Source: Carboxylicivirga caseinilyticus (GTDB lineage Bacteria; Bacteroidota; Bacteroidia; Bacteroidales; Marinilabiliaceae). Taken from it: a stretch of DNA of 64,000 nt. Made by a program: the position numbers and the translations under genes. The notes below the pieces were generated by a model. The model saw only the letters and a list, made by a program, of their open reading frames with translations, had not been told where the DNA came from and did no database searches. Where the stretch lies: assembly GCA_025499705.1 (NCBI GenBank), contig JAFMVE010000010.1, forward strand, positions 1 through 64,000, written 5' to 3'. Shown one piece after another: positions 26,060 to 34,514 of this stretch. Every line of letters begins with the position of its first letter. Position 1 is the stretch's first letter.

Positions 26060-26172
26060 AAGTCAAAAACTTTCAAGTCAAAAGGATCAAGCTAAAAGTC
26101 AAAAGTTAAAAGTTAAATGTGTCAAGTAATTAGTATCAAGATTTTAGGCTATTAATCATTAACCATTAATCA
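26060..26172. repeat. Low-complexity AAAAGTCAAAAGTTAAA repeat between hutI and ftcD
   Basis: The gap is built of slightly varying AAGTCAAAA / AAGTTAAA units and then ATTAATCATTAACC units. It has no coding potential. It looks like the same class of degenerate short-word repeat as at 27507-27670 and 29986-30127, with different words. Confidence 0.5.
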
Positions 26173-27423
26173 TTAGTTAACAGCTACTCCATTTAATATC
26201 GTTGTTTCCACCTTATTCTCGCCATAGGCATAAGGCAGGTATTCGATGCCGGGGATGGGTTTGGTGATTACGAGGTTGGCTTTTTTGCCTTTCATTATCG
26301 AGCCCAGTTCTTTGTCAATACCCATGGCATAGGCGGTGTTTTTGGTAACCGCATTGATCACTTCTTCGGGTAGCATGCGATACAGAATACTTCCCATAGA
26401 CATGATCAATTGCATATTGCCCGATGGTGATGAACCGGGGTTATAATCTGAGGCCAGCGCAACAGGTAATCCGGCATCCATCATTTTGCGGGTAGGGGCA
26501 TAGGCCATGTTCAGGAAGAAAGCTGCTCCGGGCAAGATGGTTGGCATGGTGCCAGAATCTTTCAGTGCTTTGATTTCGTCCTCGCCGGTAAACTCGAGGT
26601 GATCAACTGATAAAGCTTTGTGTTGAACACCCACCTGAATGCCTCCCGAATAATCCAGTTCGTTGGCGTGTATTTTGGGTGTCAGTCCGTATTTTGCTGC
26701 TGCATTGAGGATGCGATCGGTATCTTCAACTGTAAAGAAGCCCACATCGCAAAATACATCCACATAATCGGCCAGACCTTCTTTGGCAACTGCCGGAAGC
26801 ATCTCATTAATCACCAAATCAACATATTGTTCCTGCTTGCCTCGATATTCCAAAGGGATGGAATGGGCTCCCAGAAAAGTGGATTTGATGGTGAGGGGTG
26901 AGGCTTCTTTCAATCGTTTGATTACGCGCAGCATCTTTAACTCACTTTCGAGGGTGAGGCCATAGCCACTCTTGATTTCAACAGCTCCGGTGCCCCAGCG
27001 GATGATTTCCTGCAGTCGTGACATGGCATCTTCAAATAGCTGATCTTCGCTGGCTGTTTGCATCAGTCTGGCAGAGTTTAAGATGCCTCCGCCACGGGCT
27101 GCAATCTCTTCGTAGCTCAAACCTTTGATCTTATCCACATACTCCACATCGCGGCTTTTAGGATAAACCAGATGGGTGTGCGAATCACACCAGGCTGGCA
27201 AAACCAGGCGACCGGTAGCATCGATAATCTCAGTATTGTCTGCAAAAGATTGAGCGGAAAAGGTACTCATCGATCCATATTCTTTAATCATTCCACCTTT
27301 CACTTCCAGCCAGGCATCATGGATAGCAGGCAGTGAGGCCATATCGCTTCCGGCCACAAAGGGACGATGTTGATCTTCGGTTTGAATCAGGCTTTTTATG
27401 TTTTTTATAATCAGGTTATTCAT
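26173..27423 (-). CDS. hutI: Imidazolonepropionase
   Basis: HutI opens the imidazolone ring of imidazolonepropionate to give formiminoglutamate, the substrate of FtcD encoded next. At 416 aa it is full length. It is an amidohydrolase with the metal motif in CDSHTHLVYPKSRD (about residue 80), substrate-binding segments RGGGILNSA and SGYGLTLESE, HANELDYSGG (about 250) and SDYNPGSSPSGNMQLIMS (about 325). A near-consensus TACCTTTA sits upstream on this strand. Confidence 0.94.
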   Translation of the reverse strand: MNNLIIKNIKSLIQTEDQHRPFVAGSDMASLPAIHDAWLEVKGGMIKEYGSMSTFSAQSFADNTEIIDATGRLVLPAWCDSHTHLVYPKSRDVEYVDKIKGLSYEEIAARGGGILNSARLMQTASEDQLFEDAMSRLQEIIRWGTGAVEIKSGYGLTLESELKMLRVIKRLKEASPLTIKSTFLGAHSIPLEYRGKQEQYVDLVINEMLPAVAKEGLADYVDVFCDVGFFTVEDTDRILNAAAKYGLTPKIHANELDYSGGIQVGVQHKALSVDHLEFTGEDEIKALKDSGTMPTILPGAAFFLNMAYAPTRKMMDAGLPVALASDYNPGSSPSGNMQLIMSMGSILYRMLPEEVINAVTKNTAYAMGIDKELGSIMKGKKANLVITKPIPGIEYLPYAYGENKVETTILNGVAVN

Positions 27424-27827
27424 GCGAATTATGTGCTCTGTTTATGAAAAAATAAAGGTAAGGCATTCTCCAGAAGTTTGCTTATGATTTTGGTCAATTG
27501 GGATGGTGGTTGTTAGTCAGTGGTCAGTAGTCAGTAGTTAGTTGGCGAGGCAGAAGGCAGAAGCTAGGTATTAGATGTTAGAATTTAGGATTTAGTGCTT
27601 AGGTCTTAGAACTTTGAATTTTGGGCTACTGACTGTGCGCTTCGGACTCAGTGCTTCGAACTTCGGACTAACTGATCCATTCCGGGTTGTTCTTAGTATG
27701 ACTGTAAAGTTTTATATTTCTTACTGTTGCGAACTTTTTTAAACCTTTGGTGTTCTCTTAAAACAGACAAATGGATGCACTGATTAAATGTTTTTAGAAG
27801 GTTAACTACTCAATAAATCTATAAATC
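27424..27827. other. Gene-free stretch between divergent genes, holding repeat copy A
   Basis: 404 bases without a credible gene. About 160 of them (27507-27670) are the low-complexity repeat described separately. The rest holds the start regions of hutI (left) and of the haem c lipoprotein (right). No exact TAnnTTTG was found for the rightward gene. Confidence 0.5.
27507..27670. repeat. Low-complexity intergenic repeat, copy A
   Basis: Tandem short words: GTCAGTAGTCAGTAGTTAG, AGGCAGAAGGCAGAAGCTAG, TTAGGTCTTAGAACTT and CTTCGGACT. The same words in the same order occur at 29986-30127. There is no open frame and no terminal repeat. It is probably a dispersed, degenerate non-coding repeat family. 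Confidence 0.65.
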
Positions 27828-28181
27828 ATGAAAAATCTACTCTATTTATTTTTAATGCTTCCTTTCGTTTTTGCATGTTCCGAATCGACTGATGATAAGG
27901 ATATAGTTCCCGAAGTGAACGAAGAATATAATGCTGCAAAAAATTACTTTACCAATACGTTACAACCTGTAATAACAGCCAATTGCGTAAGTTGTCATAC
28001 GGGGCATCATAGTCAAAGTAACAGTAGTAATTATGGTGTATTAGCCAATGCTATCAATAGTGCGACAAGCATGTATAACATGGTTAACTCTGGAAATATG
28101 CCCAAAGATGCCGCTAAACTTTCACAAACCGATATCGATAAGTTTGCCGAGTTTAAGAACCTGGTGGATGCTATTGAATAA
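27828..28181 (+). CDS. Small c-type haem lipoprotein
   Basis: 117 aa lipoprotein. The signal peptide ends in the lipobox FAC (Cys17), followed by an acidic linker. The haem c attachment motif CVSCH is at about residues 57-61, with GNMPKDAAKLSQTDIDKFAEF further on, where the Met can be the axial ligand. This is a short cytochrome c or planctomycete-type cytochrome C domain. It likely carries electrons at the periplasmic or outer face. It leads a three-gene run with DUF5777 and YceI proteins, a combination I associate with Bacteroidota envelope redox loci (inference). Confidence 0.8.
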   Translation: MKNLLYLFLMLPFVFACSESTDDKDIVPEVNEEYNAAKNYFTNTLQPVITANCVSCHTGHHSQSNSSNYGVLANAINSATSMYNMVNSGNMPKDAAKLSQTDIDKFAEFKNLVDAIE

Positions 28182-28218
28182 AGAATTCTAATGATTTGTT
28201 TCTTAAAATTCCGGCATC

Positions 28219-29100
28219 ATGAAATACAGGTTGTTGTTAATTGGAATGTTCTCAATTGTATTAACTGTAGCATCAAATGCTCAGGAGAAGAATTTACTGG
28301 ATGAGTTAAGTACCCATGCTAAAGCTTCGTCGGAGCAGTATGTATCAGCCTTTAAGAGTACCCGACTTGTGTTGGGACCGACGACGGTTCAGTTATCTGC
28401 CAAAGAACTCCAATTCAGGGTTTCGCATTTGTTCGGGTTAATGAGCGATGGTATTCAGGAACTATTTGGATTGGATCAGATATATAATGTGGATATTGCT
28501 CTGGACTATGGTTTAACCAATTGGTTATCTGCAGGAATTGCCCGTTCAAGCGATTACGATAAAACATTGCAGACAGGCGTTCAACTTGCCATACTCAAGC
28601 AAACCACTTCGGCACAATGGTTTTCGTTAAGCTATGCAGGTGGGGTGAATATTCGCACTCGAAAATATGAGATAGAAAGGCCTTTTATTGAAAGGCTTGA
28701 ATACGAGCATCTGGTGTTGTTATCCCGAAAGTTTAACCATCAGTTTTCGGCCCAGGTTACTCCTGGCTGGGTTAACCTTAACCGGGTTCCAACAACAGCA
28801 CATCCACATTCTTTATGGTATACTGCTTTAGGGGTGAGTTATGCTTTAACGCCTTCAACAACTCTTAATGGTGAATATACTTATGTGTGGCCAACCTTTA
28901 ATGATGGTTTATACGATGGCGGTAAGAATGGCCTTTCAGTAGGGGTGGATATCGAAACCGGAGGACATGTCTTTCAGTTGTTCGTGACCAATGCCACGCG
29001 ACTTCAGCCATCGGGGTTTGCAGCTCAGTGGAATAACAACGTCTTTTTTGACGGCGATATTCATTTCGGCTTTAGTATCATGCGTTCGTTCAGTTTGTAG
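28219..29100 (+). CDS. DUF5777-like outer membrane beta-barrel protein
   Basis: 293 aa with a signal peptide ending in ASNAQ. The body alternates short amphipathic strands (VDIALDYGLTNWLSAGIARSSDYD, YALTPSTTLNGEYTYVWP) and ends in an aromatic-rich C-terminus (IHFGFSIMRSFSL), as outer membrane barrels do. It resembles DUF5777 proteins, which usually neighbour cytochrome c and YceI genes as here. The molecular role is unknown. It is 37 bases after the haem c gene and 49 before the YceI gene. Confidence 0.7.
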   Translation: MKYRLLLIGMFSIVLTVASNAQEKNLLDELSTHAKASSEQYVSAFKSTRLVLGPTTVQLSAKELQFRVSHLFGLMSDGIQELFGLDQIYNVDIALDYGLTNWLSAGIARSSDYDKTLQTGVQLAILKQTTSAQWFSLSYAGGVNIRTRKYEIERPFIERLEYEHLVLLSRKFNHQFSAQVTPGWVNLNRVPTTAHPHSLWYTALGVSYALTPSTTLNGEYTYVWPTFNDGLYDGGKNGLSVGVDIETGGHVFQLFVTNATRLQPSGFAAQWNNNVFFDGDIHFGFSIMRSFSL

Positions 29101-29149
29101 AGCGTTCGGTACAGAATAGCATGCTTTTTTAATTTTTAAAAGTTCAGCC

Positions 29150-29698
29150 ATGAAACAGGTAATTATAGGGTTAGCAATTTTGCTATTGGGCAGCACAACC
29201 GTTTTTTCGCAGCATAAATACAGGGCTGATAAGGGATTTGTTTCATTCTTTTCTTCGGCTCCTCTCGAAGATATCTATGCCGAAAATAAAACAGTTATCA
29301 GTCTGGTTGATCTGGTTAAACGCGAGATTGCCTTTGTAGTTACTATTGCCGATTTTCAATTTGAAAAATCTTTGATGCAGGAGCATTTCAACGAAAAGTA
29401 CATGGAGTCGCATAAGTATCCGAAGGCAACTTTTGAGGGAACCATCAGCTCTCCCGACGAACTGAAGGAACCAGGTACATACACAGTTACAGTTACTGGT
29501 GAGTTAACCATTCATGGTGTTACCAAAACGGTTGAGGTTGAGGGTACAATCATGGTTGGTGAGTCGGAGGTTGTGGCTTCGTCGGAGTTTAAGGTGAAGC
29601 TGGAGGATTACAAAGTAAAAGTGCCGCGCCTGGTAGTACGGAATATTGCCGAAGAAGTGCAGGTTAAAGTCAGGCTAACCTACTATCCGGTTCAGTAG
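29150..29698 (+). CDS. YceI family periplasmic protein
   Basis: 182 aa secreted lipocalin-like protein with a signal peptide ending in VFSQ. The YceI core includes FEKSLMQEHFNEKYMESHKYPKATFEG (about 75-100), then GTYTVTVTGELTIHGVTKTVEVEG and a basic amphipathic ending. YceI proteins bind isoprenoid or quinone-like molecules in known structures; the ligand here is not known. It is the last gene of the haem c / DUF5777 / YceI run. Confidence 0.85.
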   Translation: MKQVIIGLAILLLGSTTVFSQHKYRADKGFVSFFSSAPLEDIYAENKTVISLVDLVKREIAFVVTIADFQFEKSLMQEHFNEKYMESHKYPKATFEGTISSPDELKEPGTYTVTVTGELTIHGVTKTVEVEGTIMVGESEVVASSEFKVKLEDYKVKVPRLVVRNIAEEVQVKVRLTYYPVQ

Positions 29699-29825
29699 AC
29701 ATTCAGTGGGTAACATTAGTAAACTATTGGGACAGTAGTCATGCTGAGACCGTTCTGTTGAGATTCAACAAAGGTGTATACAATATTTTATATAACCCAT
29801 TCAGAAAATAATATAGATAATAGTG

Positions 29826-29945
29826 GCGTTGCGGATCAACGCTGCCCTGTGTATTGAATAAAACACAGACATCCCTCCGGGATTTGATTGGCGGCTTACT
29901 CAAAAACATAGCATTTACATACTATGCTTTTACAGGCGTCCCTGC
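29826..29945. repeat. REP-like cluster of small palindromes
   Basis: GCGTTGcggatCAACGC, then ACATCCCTCCGGGAT, then paired CATAG/CTATG words, and finally ACAGGCGTCCCTGCGAGAC. It looks like one unit of a dispersed non-coding repeat; the CCTCCGGGA core matches repeats I know from other Bacteroidota. Only one full copy is in the window. Confidence 0.45.
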
Positions 29946-29985
29946 GAGACTAGCAGACATCAAGCAATCGGACTTGGGGCTTTGG

Positions 29986-30127
29986 ACTGTTGTGGTTAGT
30001 AGTCAGTTGGAGAGGCAGAAGGCAGAAGCTAGAGGTTAGAAACTAGAAGTTAGGTCTTAGAACTTAGGGGTTAGAGCTACGGACTGTACGCTTCGGACTT
30101 CGGACTAAGTGCTTCGGGCTTTATACT
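29986..30127. repeat. Low-complexity intergenic repeat, copy B
   Basis: Second copy of the 27507-27670 repeat. It shares AGGCAGAAGGCAGAAGCTAG, TTAGGTCTTAGAACTT and the CTTCGGACTTCGGACTAAG words in the same order, with spacer differences. It is non-coding. Confidence 0.65.
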
Positions 30128-30401
30128 TTGTGCATAGGTGTTATATTCTGTTAAAGTTTATTTGTGGCTATAAGCTGCTTACTATCTCTACTACTATTGC
30201 TTAATGCATTGAAAGGGAATGCTTAAAAGTAATGCTAATGCAAGTAATACAGATTTATCTGTGTTTTTGGAAAGTATAGTTATGTTAGTTACTTTTAGTG
30301 GCAATAAATAAATAGTACACCATTAAAATAGTAACTCTATTAACGACGGATACAGAGCAAATAAGGGATTGTATCCACAATTAATGGTGGATATAAATTA
30401 G

Positions 30402-30413
30402 TTACCACCAATT
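30402..30413 (+). repeat. Left arm of 12 bp inverted repeat around the broken TlpA-like gene
   Basis: TTACCACCAATT, the exact reverse complement of AATTGGTGGTAA at 31752-31763. It ends 18 bases before the start codon. Confidence 0.75.
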
Positions 30414-30431
30414 TAAAGACTGCATAGAACT

Positions 30432-31750
30432 ATGAAAAAACTAATTTTAACACTTATTCTTAATTTATTTCTTTTTACAATCAGCTTCGCTCAGATACCT
30501 GAAGAAGCTTTCCCATTAACAAATTCTCTATCCAAATTATGGTATTCTGGTCAAATTGAGAAAGCAGTTGAAAATTCTATTGAATTACAAAAAATATATT
30601 CGCCTTTCTTTGTAGATAGAATACACAATAGTTTCTCTCAGTTTCTAAAAACTGATACAACAGGTAATGGTATAAACTATCTAGAAATGCTTTCTTCAAA
30701 GAACAATGAAGAGGTTAATAAAATTATTTCAGGAATTTACCTATGGGGCAAAATACTTAATAGTTCAAATCAAGATGAGTACAGGGAAATACTAGCTGAA
30801 TTACATCTCTTGTTAAAAGAGATAATTATAATTCAAAGAATAGTAGGTATTGCCTTTTAATTCTTGAGAATTTAAATCAAAAAGAAGTCATAAGTAATAT
30901 AGTTTTTCAGGACCTGTTAATCAAAAACATAAATAACCTGAAAGAGTATGAATTTATAGAAACTGCTTCGGTAGATAAGGAGAATAGAATTAGAGCATGG
31001 CATAGGTACATATTATCAACAAGCTATTTTAAGTTCTTCTTGCTGGATAAGGACAAAGTAGAAAATTTAGAAAAGGCAGCTTTTTATAGCCCCGACCAAT
31101 TGGATTTAACAAATAAGTCATACTTCTTCTATGACGCTGTCCTATTAACAGGAAACACAAATGATGTAGATTACAAAATGAAGTATTATAAGCATCTAGT
31201 TGAAAATGATTTGGTGGACAAAGCTTTGGGTGTTATTTCAGCAATTGCGTTTGAGAAACCATTAGATGAAAATATTAATCAACTAAAATCTTGCTATTCG
31301 AAACTCCAATCGAATCAACCTTTTGGACAATATTGGCTCAATTATATAAATAGTAATTGCAAACAAGTTCCTCAGTTAAGCTCTGAGTTTTCAGATATAA
31401 AGCTTCAGGAAAAGAGTGGACAGTGGAAATTTATAGATATTTGGGGGACATGGTGTAAGCCTTGTGTTGGAGGCTTACCAGCAATTCAAGAATTTTACGA
31501 TAAAAGTAAAAAAACAAATAGCTCTAAAATACAAGTATTAACTTTTTCTTATGATTCACAAAGGCTTAATGAATTTATGCAAGAAAATGAATACACGTTT
31601 CCTGTATTTGAAGTAAATAATGAAGTAATAAAAGCCTTTAATATAACACATTATCCAACTAAACTTTTAATTACGCCTCAAGGGAAATATCTTGAGATTC
31701 CATCAAAAGTGGACTGGGAAAATTATATTAAGAATTATTCATTACAATAA
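30432..31750 (+). pseudogene. Secreted thioredoxin (TlpA/ResA-like) protein, interrupted by a frameshift
   Basis: Two frames belong to one gene. The first (30432-30860) starts with a signal peptide ending in SFAQ. The second runs open from about 30800 to 31750 with no stop and ends in a thioredoxin fold with WGTWCKPCVGG (active-site CxxC) and the cis-Pro region ITHYPTKLLI. Restoring one base at the A run 30815-30818 joins them into about 439 aa, with LLLKRDNYNS across the joint. The whole resembles Bacteroidota TlpA-like disulfide reductases with a helical N-terminal domain. It may be a true pseudogene, a sequencing error or a slippery site. It is tightly bracketed by a 12 bp inverted repeat. 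Confidence 0.72.
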
Positions 31751-31751
31751 G

Positions 31752-31763
31752 AATTGGTGGTAA
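31752..31763 (+). repeat. Right arm of 12 bp inverted repeat around the broken TlpA-like gene
   Basis: AATTGGTGGTAA, exact reverse complement of 30402-30413, beginning one base after the stop codon. Confidence 0.75.
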
Positions 31764-31945
31764 AATTTTGTATAGTGCATAGGTCAGATATGCTGTATTT
31801 GAAATATTTGCGCTTTCTTCACACCCGTCGAAGCTGCGCTTCGGCTAGCGAAAAGAATAAATTTATAACCCAATCAAAAGCTTCGGTTTGGTGGGATTTT
31901 GGAGGTTAGGTTTTTCAACTCAGCCTACGACCCCTTATTCAAACC

Positions 31946-31954
31946 GTTGGCTGC
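31946..31954 (+). repeat. Left arm of 9 bp inverted repeat around the YIP1-like gene
   Basis: GTTGGCTGC, exact reverse complement of GCAGCCAAC at 32604-32612; ends 30 bases before the ATG. Confidence 0.6.
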
Positions 31955-31984
31955 AAGTATGAAATACTACTAAACAAATATTTA

Positions 31985-32575
31985 ATGAACGCCACTTTAA
32001 AGATATTATATAAGACAAAGAGTACTTTTGATTATCTGAATAATCAGTACGAAAATAAATTATCAAAGAATTGTATTCTGATATTCATTACGGTTGGAGC
32101 CATTTCTGGATTTGAATCATTTTATCGAGAATTAAGTCACATCAAAGATTATATGACAAATGGTGAACTAACCATCTTATTATTTTTATCAGCAGTAATT
32201 GGGGCAGGACTTGGAGTTGTTATTGGTGGCTATATAATAACATATGCGATATATCTGTTGGGCAAATTATTAAAAGGAATTGGTGACCTGATTGATATTC
32301 GAGTTGTTGTAGCATACTCAATGATTCCAAGTGTTTTAAAATTACCTGTTTTACTATATTTAGGACTATCAGACAAATTAAATGGGATTGCTGGATTTGA
32401 GTTTTGGATTATTAATATTTTCTATTTATTAATCTGGGTATGGTCTTTAAAAATTATGATTCAAGGCATTATTAGATTTCACAACTTTGAATTATGGAAA
32501 GCTATATTGACAACAAGTCCATTGTGGATTGTAGGTTTAGTTTTATATTTTGCACCGTATGTCATTACGAATTAA
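31985..32575 (+). CDS. YIP1 family membrane protein
   Basis: 196 aa integral membrane protein with about five hydrophobic segments (residues 28-45, 65-95, 108-125, 140-158, 170-192). The pattern of segments and the start KSTFDYLNN resemble Yip1-domain proteins of Bacteroidota. Bacterial members have no settled function. It is a lone gene flanked on both sides by 30-odd bases and then an exact 9 bp inverted repeat. Confidence 0.65.
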   Translation: MNATLKILYKTKSTFDYLNNQYENKLSKNCILIFITVGAISGFESFYRELSHIKDYMTNGELTILLFLSAVIGAGLGVVIGGYIITYAIYLLGKLLKGIGDLIDIRVVVAYSMIPSVLKLPVLLYLGLSDKLNGIAGFEFWIINIFYLLIWVWSLKIMIQGIIRFHNFELWKAILTTSPLWIVGLVLYFAPYVITN

Positions 32576-32603
32576 TTCAAAGCAAAAAGTGTAGCAAATG
32601 CCA

Positions 32604-32612
32604 GCAGCCAAC
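32604..32612 (+). repeat. Right arm of 9 bp inverted repeat around the YIP1-like gene
   Basis: GCAGCCAAC, 28 bases after the stop; it also lies inside a local hairpin CCAGC...GCTGG (32601-32619). Confidence 0.6.
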
Positions 32613-32741
32613 CCGCTGGAAATAAAGCATGGCTTGGTTTGCTCGTCCTGACGCCTTTGTCTACCGTCTTAGTCTCCCTATCGGGTGACACGACAACACG
32701 ACTACATCAAGGAAATGGAATATTCGATTAATAAAATAAAT

Positions 32742-33257
32742 ATGGAATATAAAACTTTTGAAACTGAAAGACTTATTTTAAGACCAATCTCTGAAAATGA
32801 TTCGGAATTAATTCTTGAGCTATACAATACACCAAAATTTATTAAATATATTGGTGACAGGAATGTGAGAACAGTAGAAGATGCAAAACAGTATATAAGA
32901 GAAAAAATGATTCCTCAACTTCAAAGACTTGGCTATTCTAATTATGTTTTGATAAGAAAAGAGGACAATCAAAAAATAGGAACGTGTGGATTATTTGATA
33001 GAGAAGGATTAGAAGGAATTGATATCGGATTTGCATTTCTTCCTGAATATGAAAAGATGGGCTTTGCTTTTGAAGCCTCTGCTAAATTAAAAGAAGTTGC
33101 ATTTAATGAATTTGATATAAAGACCATTAGTGCAATTACAGCAAAAGATAATTTTTCGTCTCAAAAACTTATAGAAAAGCTCGGACTCAGACTCATTGGA
33201 ACGACGAAATTACCAAATGATGACGAGGAACTATTAGTCTACAAAATTGAAAAATAA
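32742..33257 (+). CDS. GNAT family N-acetyltransferase (RimJ/RimL type)
   Basis: 171 aa from the Met at 32742; the frame is open back to a GTG at 32685 and another ATG at 32715. The start FETERLILRPISENDSELI is where RimJ/RimL-type acetyltransferases begin, so 32742 is favoured. The acetyl-CoA region is degenerate (FAFLPEYEKMGFAFEA), followed by the family ending TAKDNFSSQKLIEKLGL. It acetylates an unknown amine, possibly a protein N-terminus or small molecule. Confidence 0.82.
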   Translation: MEYKTFETERLILRPISENDSELILELYNTPKFIKYIGDRNVRTVEDAKQYIREKMIPQLQRLGYSNYVLIRKEDNQKIGTCGLFDREGLEGIDIGFAFLPEYEKMGFAFEASAKLKEVAFNEFDIKTISAITAKDNFSSQKLIEKLGLRLIGTTKLPNDDEELLVYKIEK

Positions 33258-33287
33258 TTTCTGTAAAATACAAACCTAAATAGCAAC

Positions 33288-33866
33288 ATGAAAGAAACGT
33301 TATTGATTCTATCTGCATTCATTGCATTTAATGCATTTGCACAAACACAAAGTCAAAAACTTTCACCTCAAATAGTTAATGCCACAAAATTAGCGGAAGG
33401 AGTGGTTGAGAATGTGAACCAAAGAGTTAATGAACTATCTCAAAGTATGGGTAATTTTATGAATGAAATGACATTCTTTATTGAATTAGATTCAAAGATT
33501 ATAATTCCATTAACTAGCATAAAAAATCATAAGAAAGTTGAGGATAATATTTTAGAAAGTTTGAAAAACGGACCCATACTCCTCATTGACTCTATTACTT
33601 ATTATCCAATCGATAAGGATTCATTGTGTATCAGGATTTCATCTCAAAACGAAAAATTTGCTAGTCATAATACCTACAGAATTTGTATTAATGAGAAAGA
33701 AAAAAAAGATGCATCTCTTAATTACAAAATGCAAATAAATGTAGACAAGAGAAATGAGAATCTTGAAAATGAAGAAGGTGATTCTTTTGACTATAGCATT
33801 GTAAAAAAGGAAAATAAAGATGATTTGAATTATAATGCGATTGAAATAATAAAAACATACCGCTAA
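33288..33866 (+). CDS. Secreted hypothetical protein
   Basis: 192 aa, not recognised. It has a clear signal peptide (LLILSAFIAFNAFAQ). The mature part is rich in Lys/Glu/Asn with a likely helical first third (KLAEGVVENVNQRVNELSQ) and strands after it. It sits 30 bases after the GNAT gene on the same strand, so it may be cotranscribed. AT-rich like its neighbours. Confidence 0.65.
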   Translation: MKETLLILSAFIAFNAFAQTQSQKLSPQIVNATKLAEGVVENVNQRVNELSQSMGNFMNEMTFFIELDSKIIIPLTSIKNHKKVEDNILESLKNGPILLIDSITYYPIDKDSLCIRISSQNEKFASHNTYRICINEKEKKDASLNYKMQINVDKRNENLENEEGDSFDYSIVKKENKDDLNYNAIEIIKTYR

Positions 33867-33951
33867 ACGCTCTATATCTGTTTGAGTCAGATTAATACAG
33901 TGGCTTCAGCAACTTATTAACCAGAGTAATAATCTAACCATTTTAATAGCT

Positions 33952-34365
33952 ATGAAAATTAAACTGAAAAAGACAAGATTATATACAAATCTTATATTTG
34001 GATTTGTATGGGTCATAATTGCAATTATTAGCATAATCGGACGCGAAAAATATCAATGGACGGATTTTGCGTATTTAGTTGTCGGATGCCTATATCTTGG
34101 ACATTATTTATATGATTCAATTAATCAATATTTGATTATCGACAATGGAATCATACGCAAAAATGTTTTGTACGACTTTTCAAAGTCAATACATCTCAAC
34201 GATATTAAATCAATAAAAAAATTTGCCGGAGTCTACACCTTAAAGACCGACAAAAAGGAATTGAAAATTAATACCAACCTTATTGATCCGGTATCACTTG
34301 AAGAATTAAATAAATTGTTGGGAGAACTAGATCTGGAACCTAACAAAACTATATTCTCAAAATAA
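33952..34365 (+). CDS. Small membrane protein with PH-like cytoplasmic domain
   Basis: 137 aa, not assigned to a named family. Two hydrophobic helices (about 11-30 and 40-58) are followed by a strand-rich domain (YLIIDNGIIRKNVLYDF, IKKFAGVYTLKTDKKELKI) reminiscent of bacterial PH/EbsA-like domains. The function is unknown. It is a single gene with its own gap on both sides. Confidence 0.6.
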   Translation: MKIKLKKTRLYTNLIFGFVWVIIAIISIIGREKYQWTDFAYLVVGCLYLGHYLYDSINQYLIIDNGIIRKNVLYDFSKSIHLNDIKSIKKFAGVYTLKTDKKELKINTNLIDPVSLEELNKLLGELDLEPNKTIFSK

Positions 34366-34452
34366 ACTGAGTTCGTTGTAGTATTTGCGTCATAATTAAC
34401 AGGTAAATTAAGGCTAACGCAATACGCTGACAATAAATTTTGAAAGGATTTA

Positions 34453-34485
34453 CTTACGTTGGCGACTTTGATTTGTCAACGTAAG
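34453..34485. repeat. 9 bp perfect inverted repeat between two hypothetical genes
   Basis: CTTACGTTG (34453-34461) and CAACGTAAG (34477-34485) with a 15-base spacer, 30 bases before the next start codon. It could be a dimeric repressor site or a small hairpin. Confidence 0.55.
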
Positions 34486-34514
34486 AGGATAGGTCAATTT
34501 GCTTAAAAACTAAC

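Larger units (their letters stand above)
29699..30401. other. Long gene-free stretch with hairpins and repeat copy B
   Basis: About 700 bases with no supported gene. A small frame at 29854-30039 runs straight through repeat sequence and is not convincing. Contents: a GCGTTG-cggat-CAACGC hairpin (29826-29842), a TCCC-tcc-GGGA palindrome (about 29873), an imperfect stem near 29901-29930 and low-complexity repeat copy B (29986-30127). The last ~270 bases are plain AT-rich DNA. Confidence 0.5.

Noticed and set aside
29854-30039. Small open frame of 61 codons
   Set aside because: It runs through palindromic repeat and low-complexity repeat copy B, and has no start-region signals.
26060-30127. CRISPR array in the repeat-rich gaps
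   Set aside because: Repeats are degenerate short words without a constant repeat-spacer period, and no cas genes are present.
30815-30818. Programmed -1 frameshift site in the TlpA-like gene
   Set aside because: The bases G TTA AAA G do not fit the X XXY YYZ heptamer, and no downstream stem was seen; a one-base loss is simpler.
31946-32612. Integron attC-like cassette around the YIP1-like gene
   Set aside because: The GTT.../...AAC orientation is suggestive, but the core does not fit GTTRRRY/RYYYAAC, the other two bracketed units have unrelated ends, and no integrase gene is in the window.
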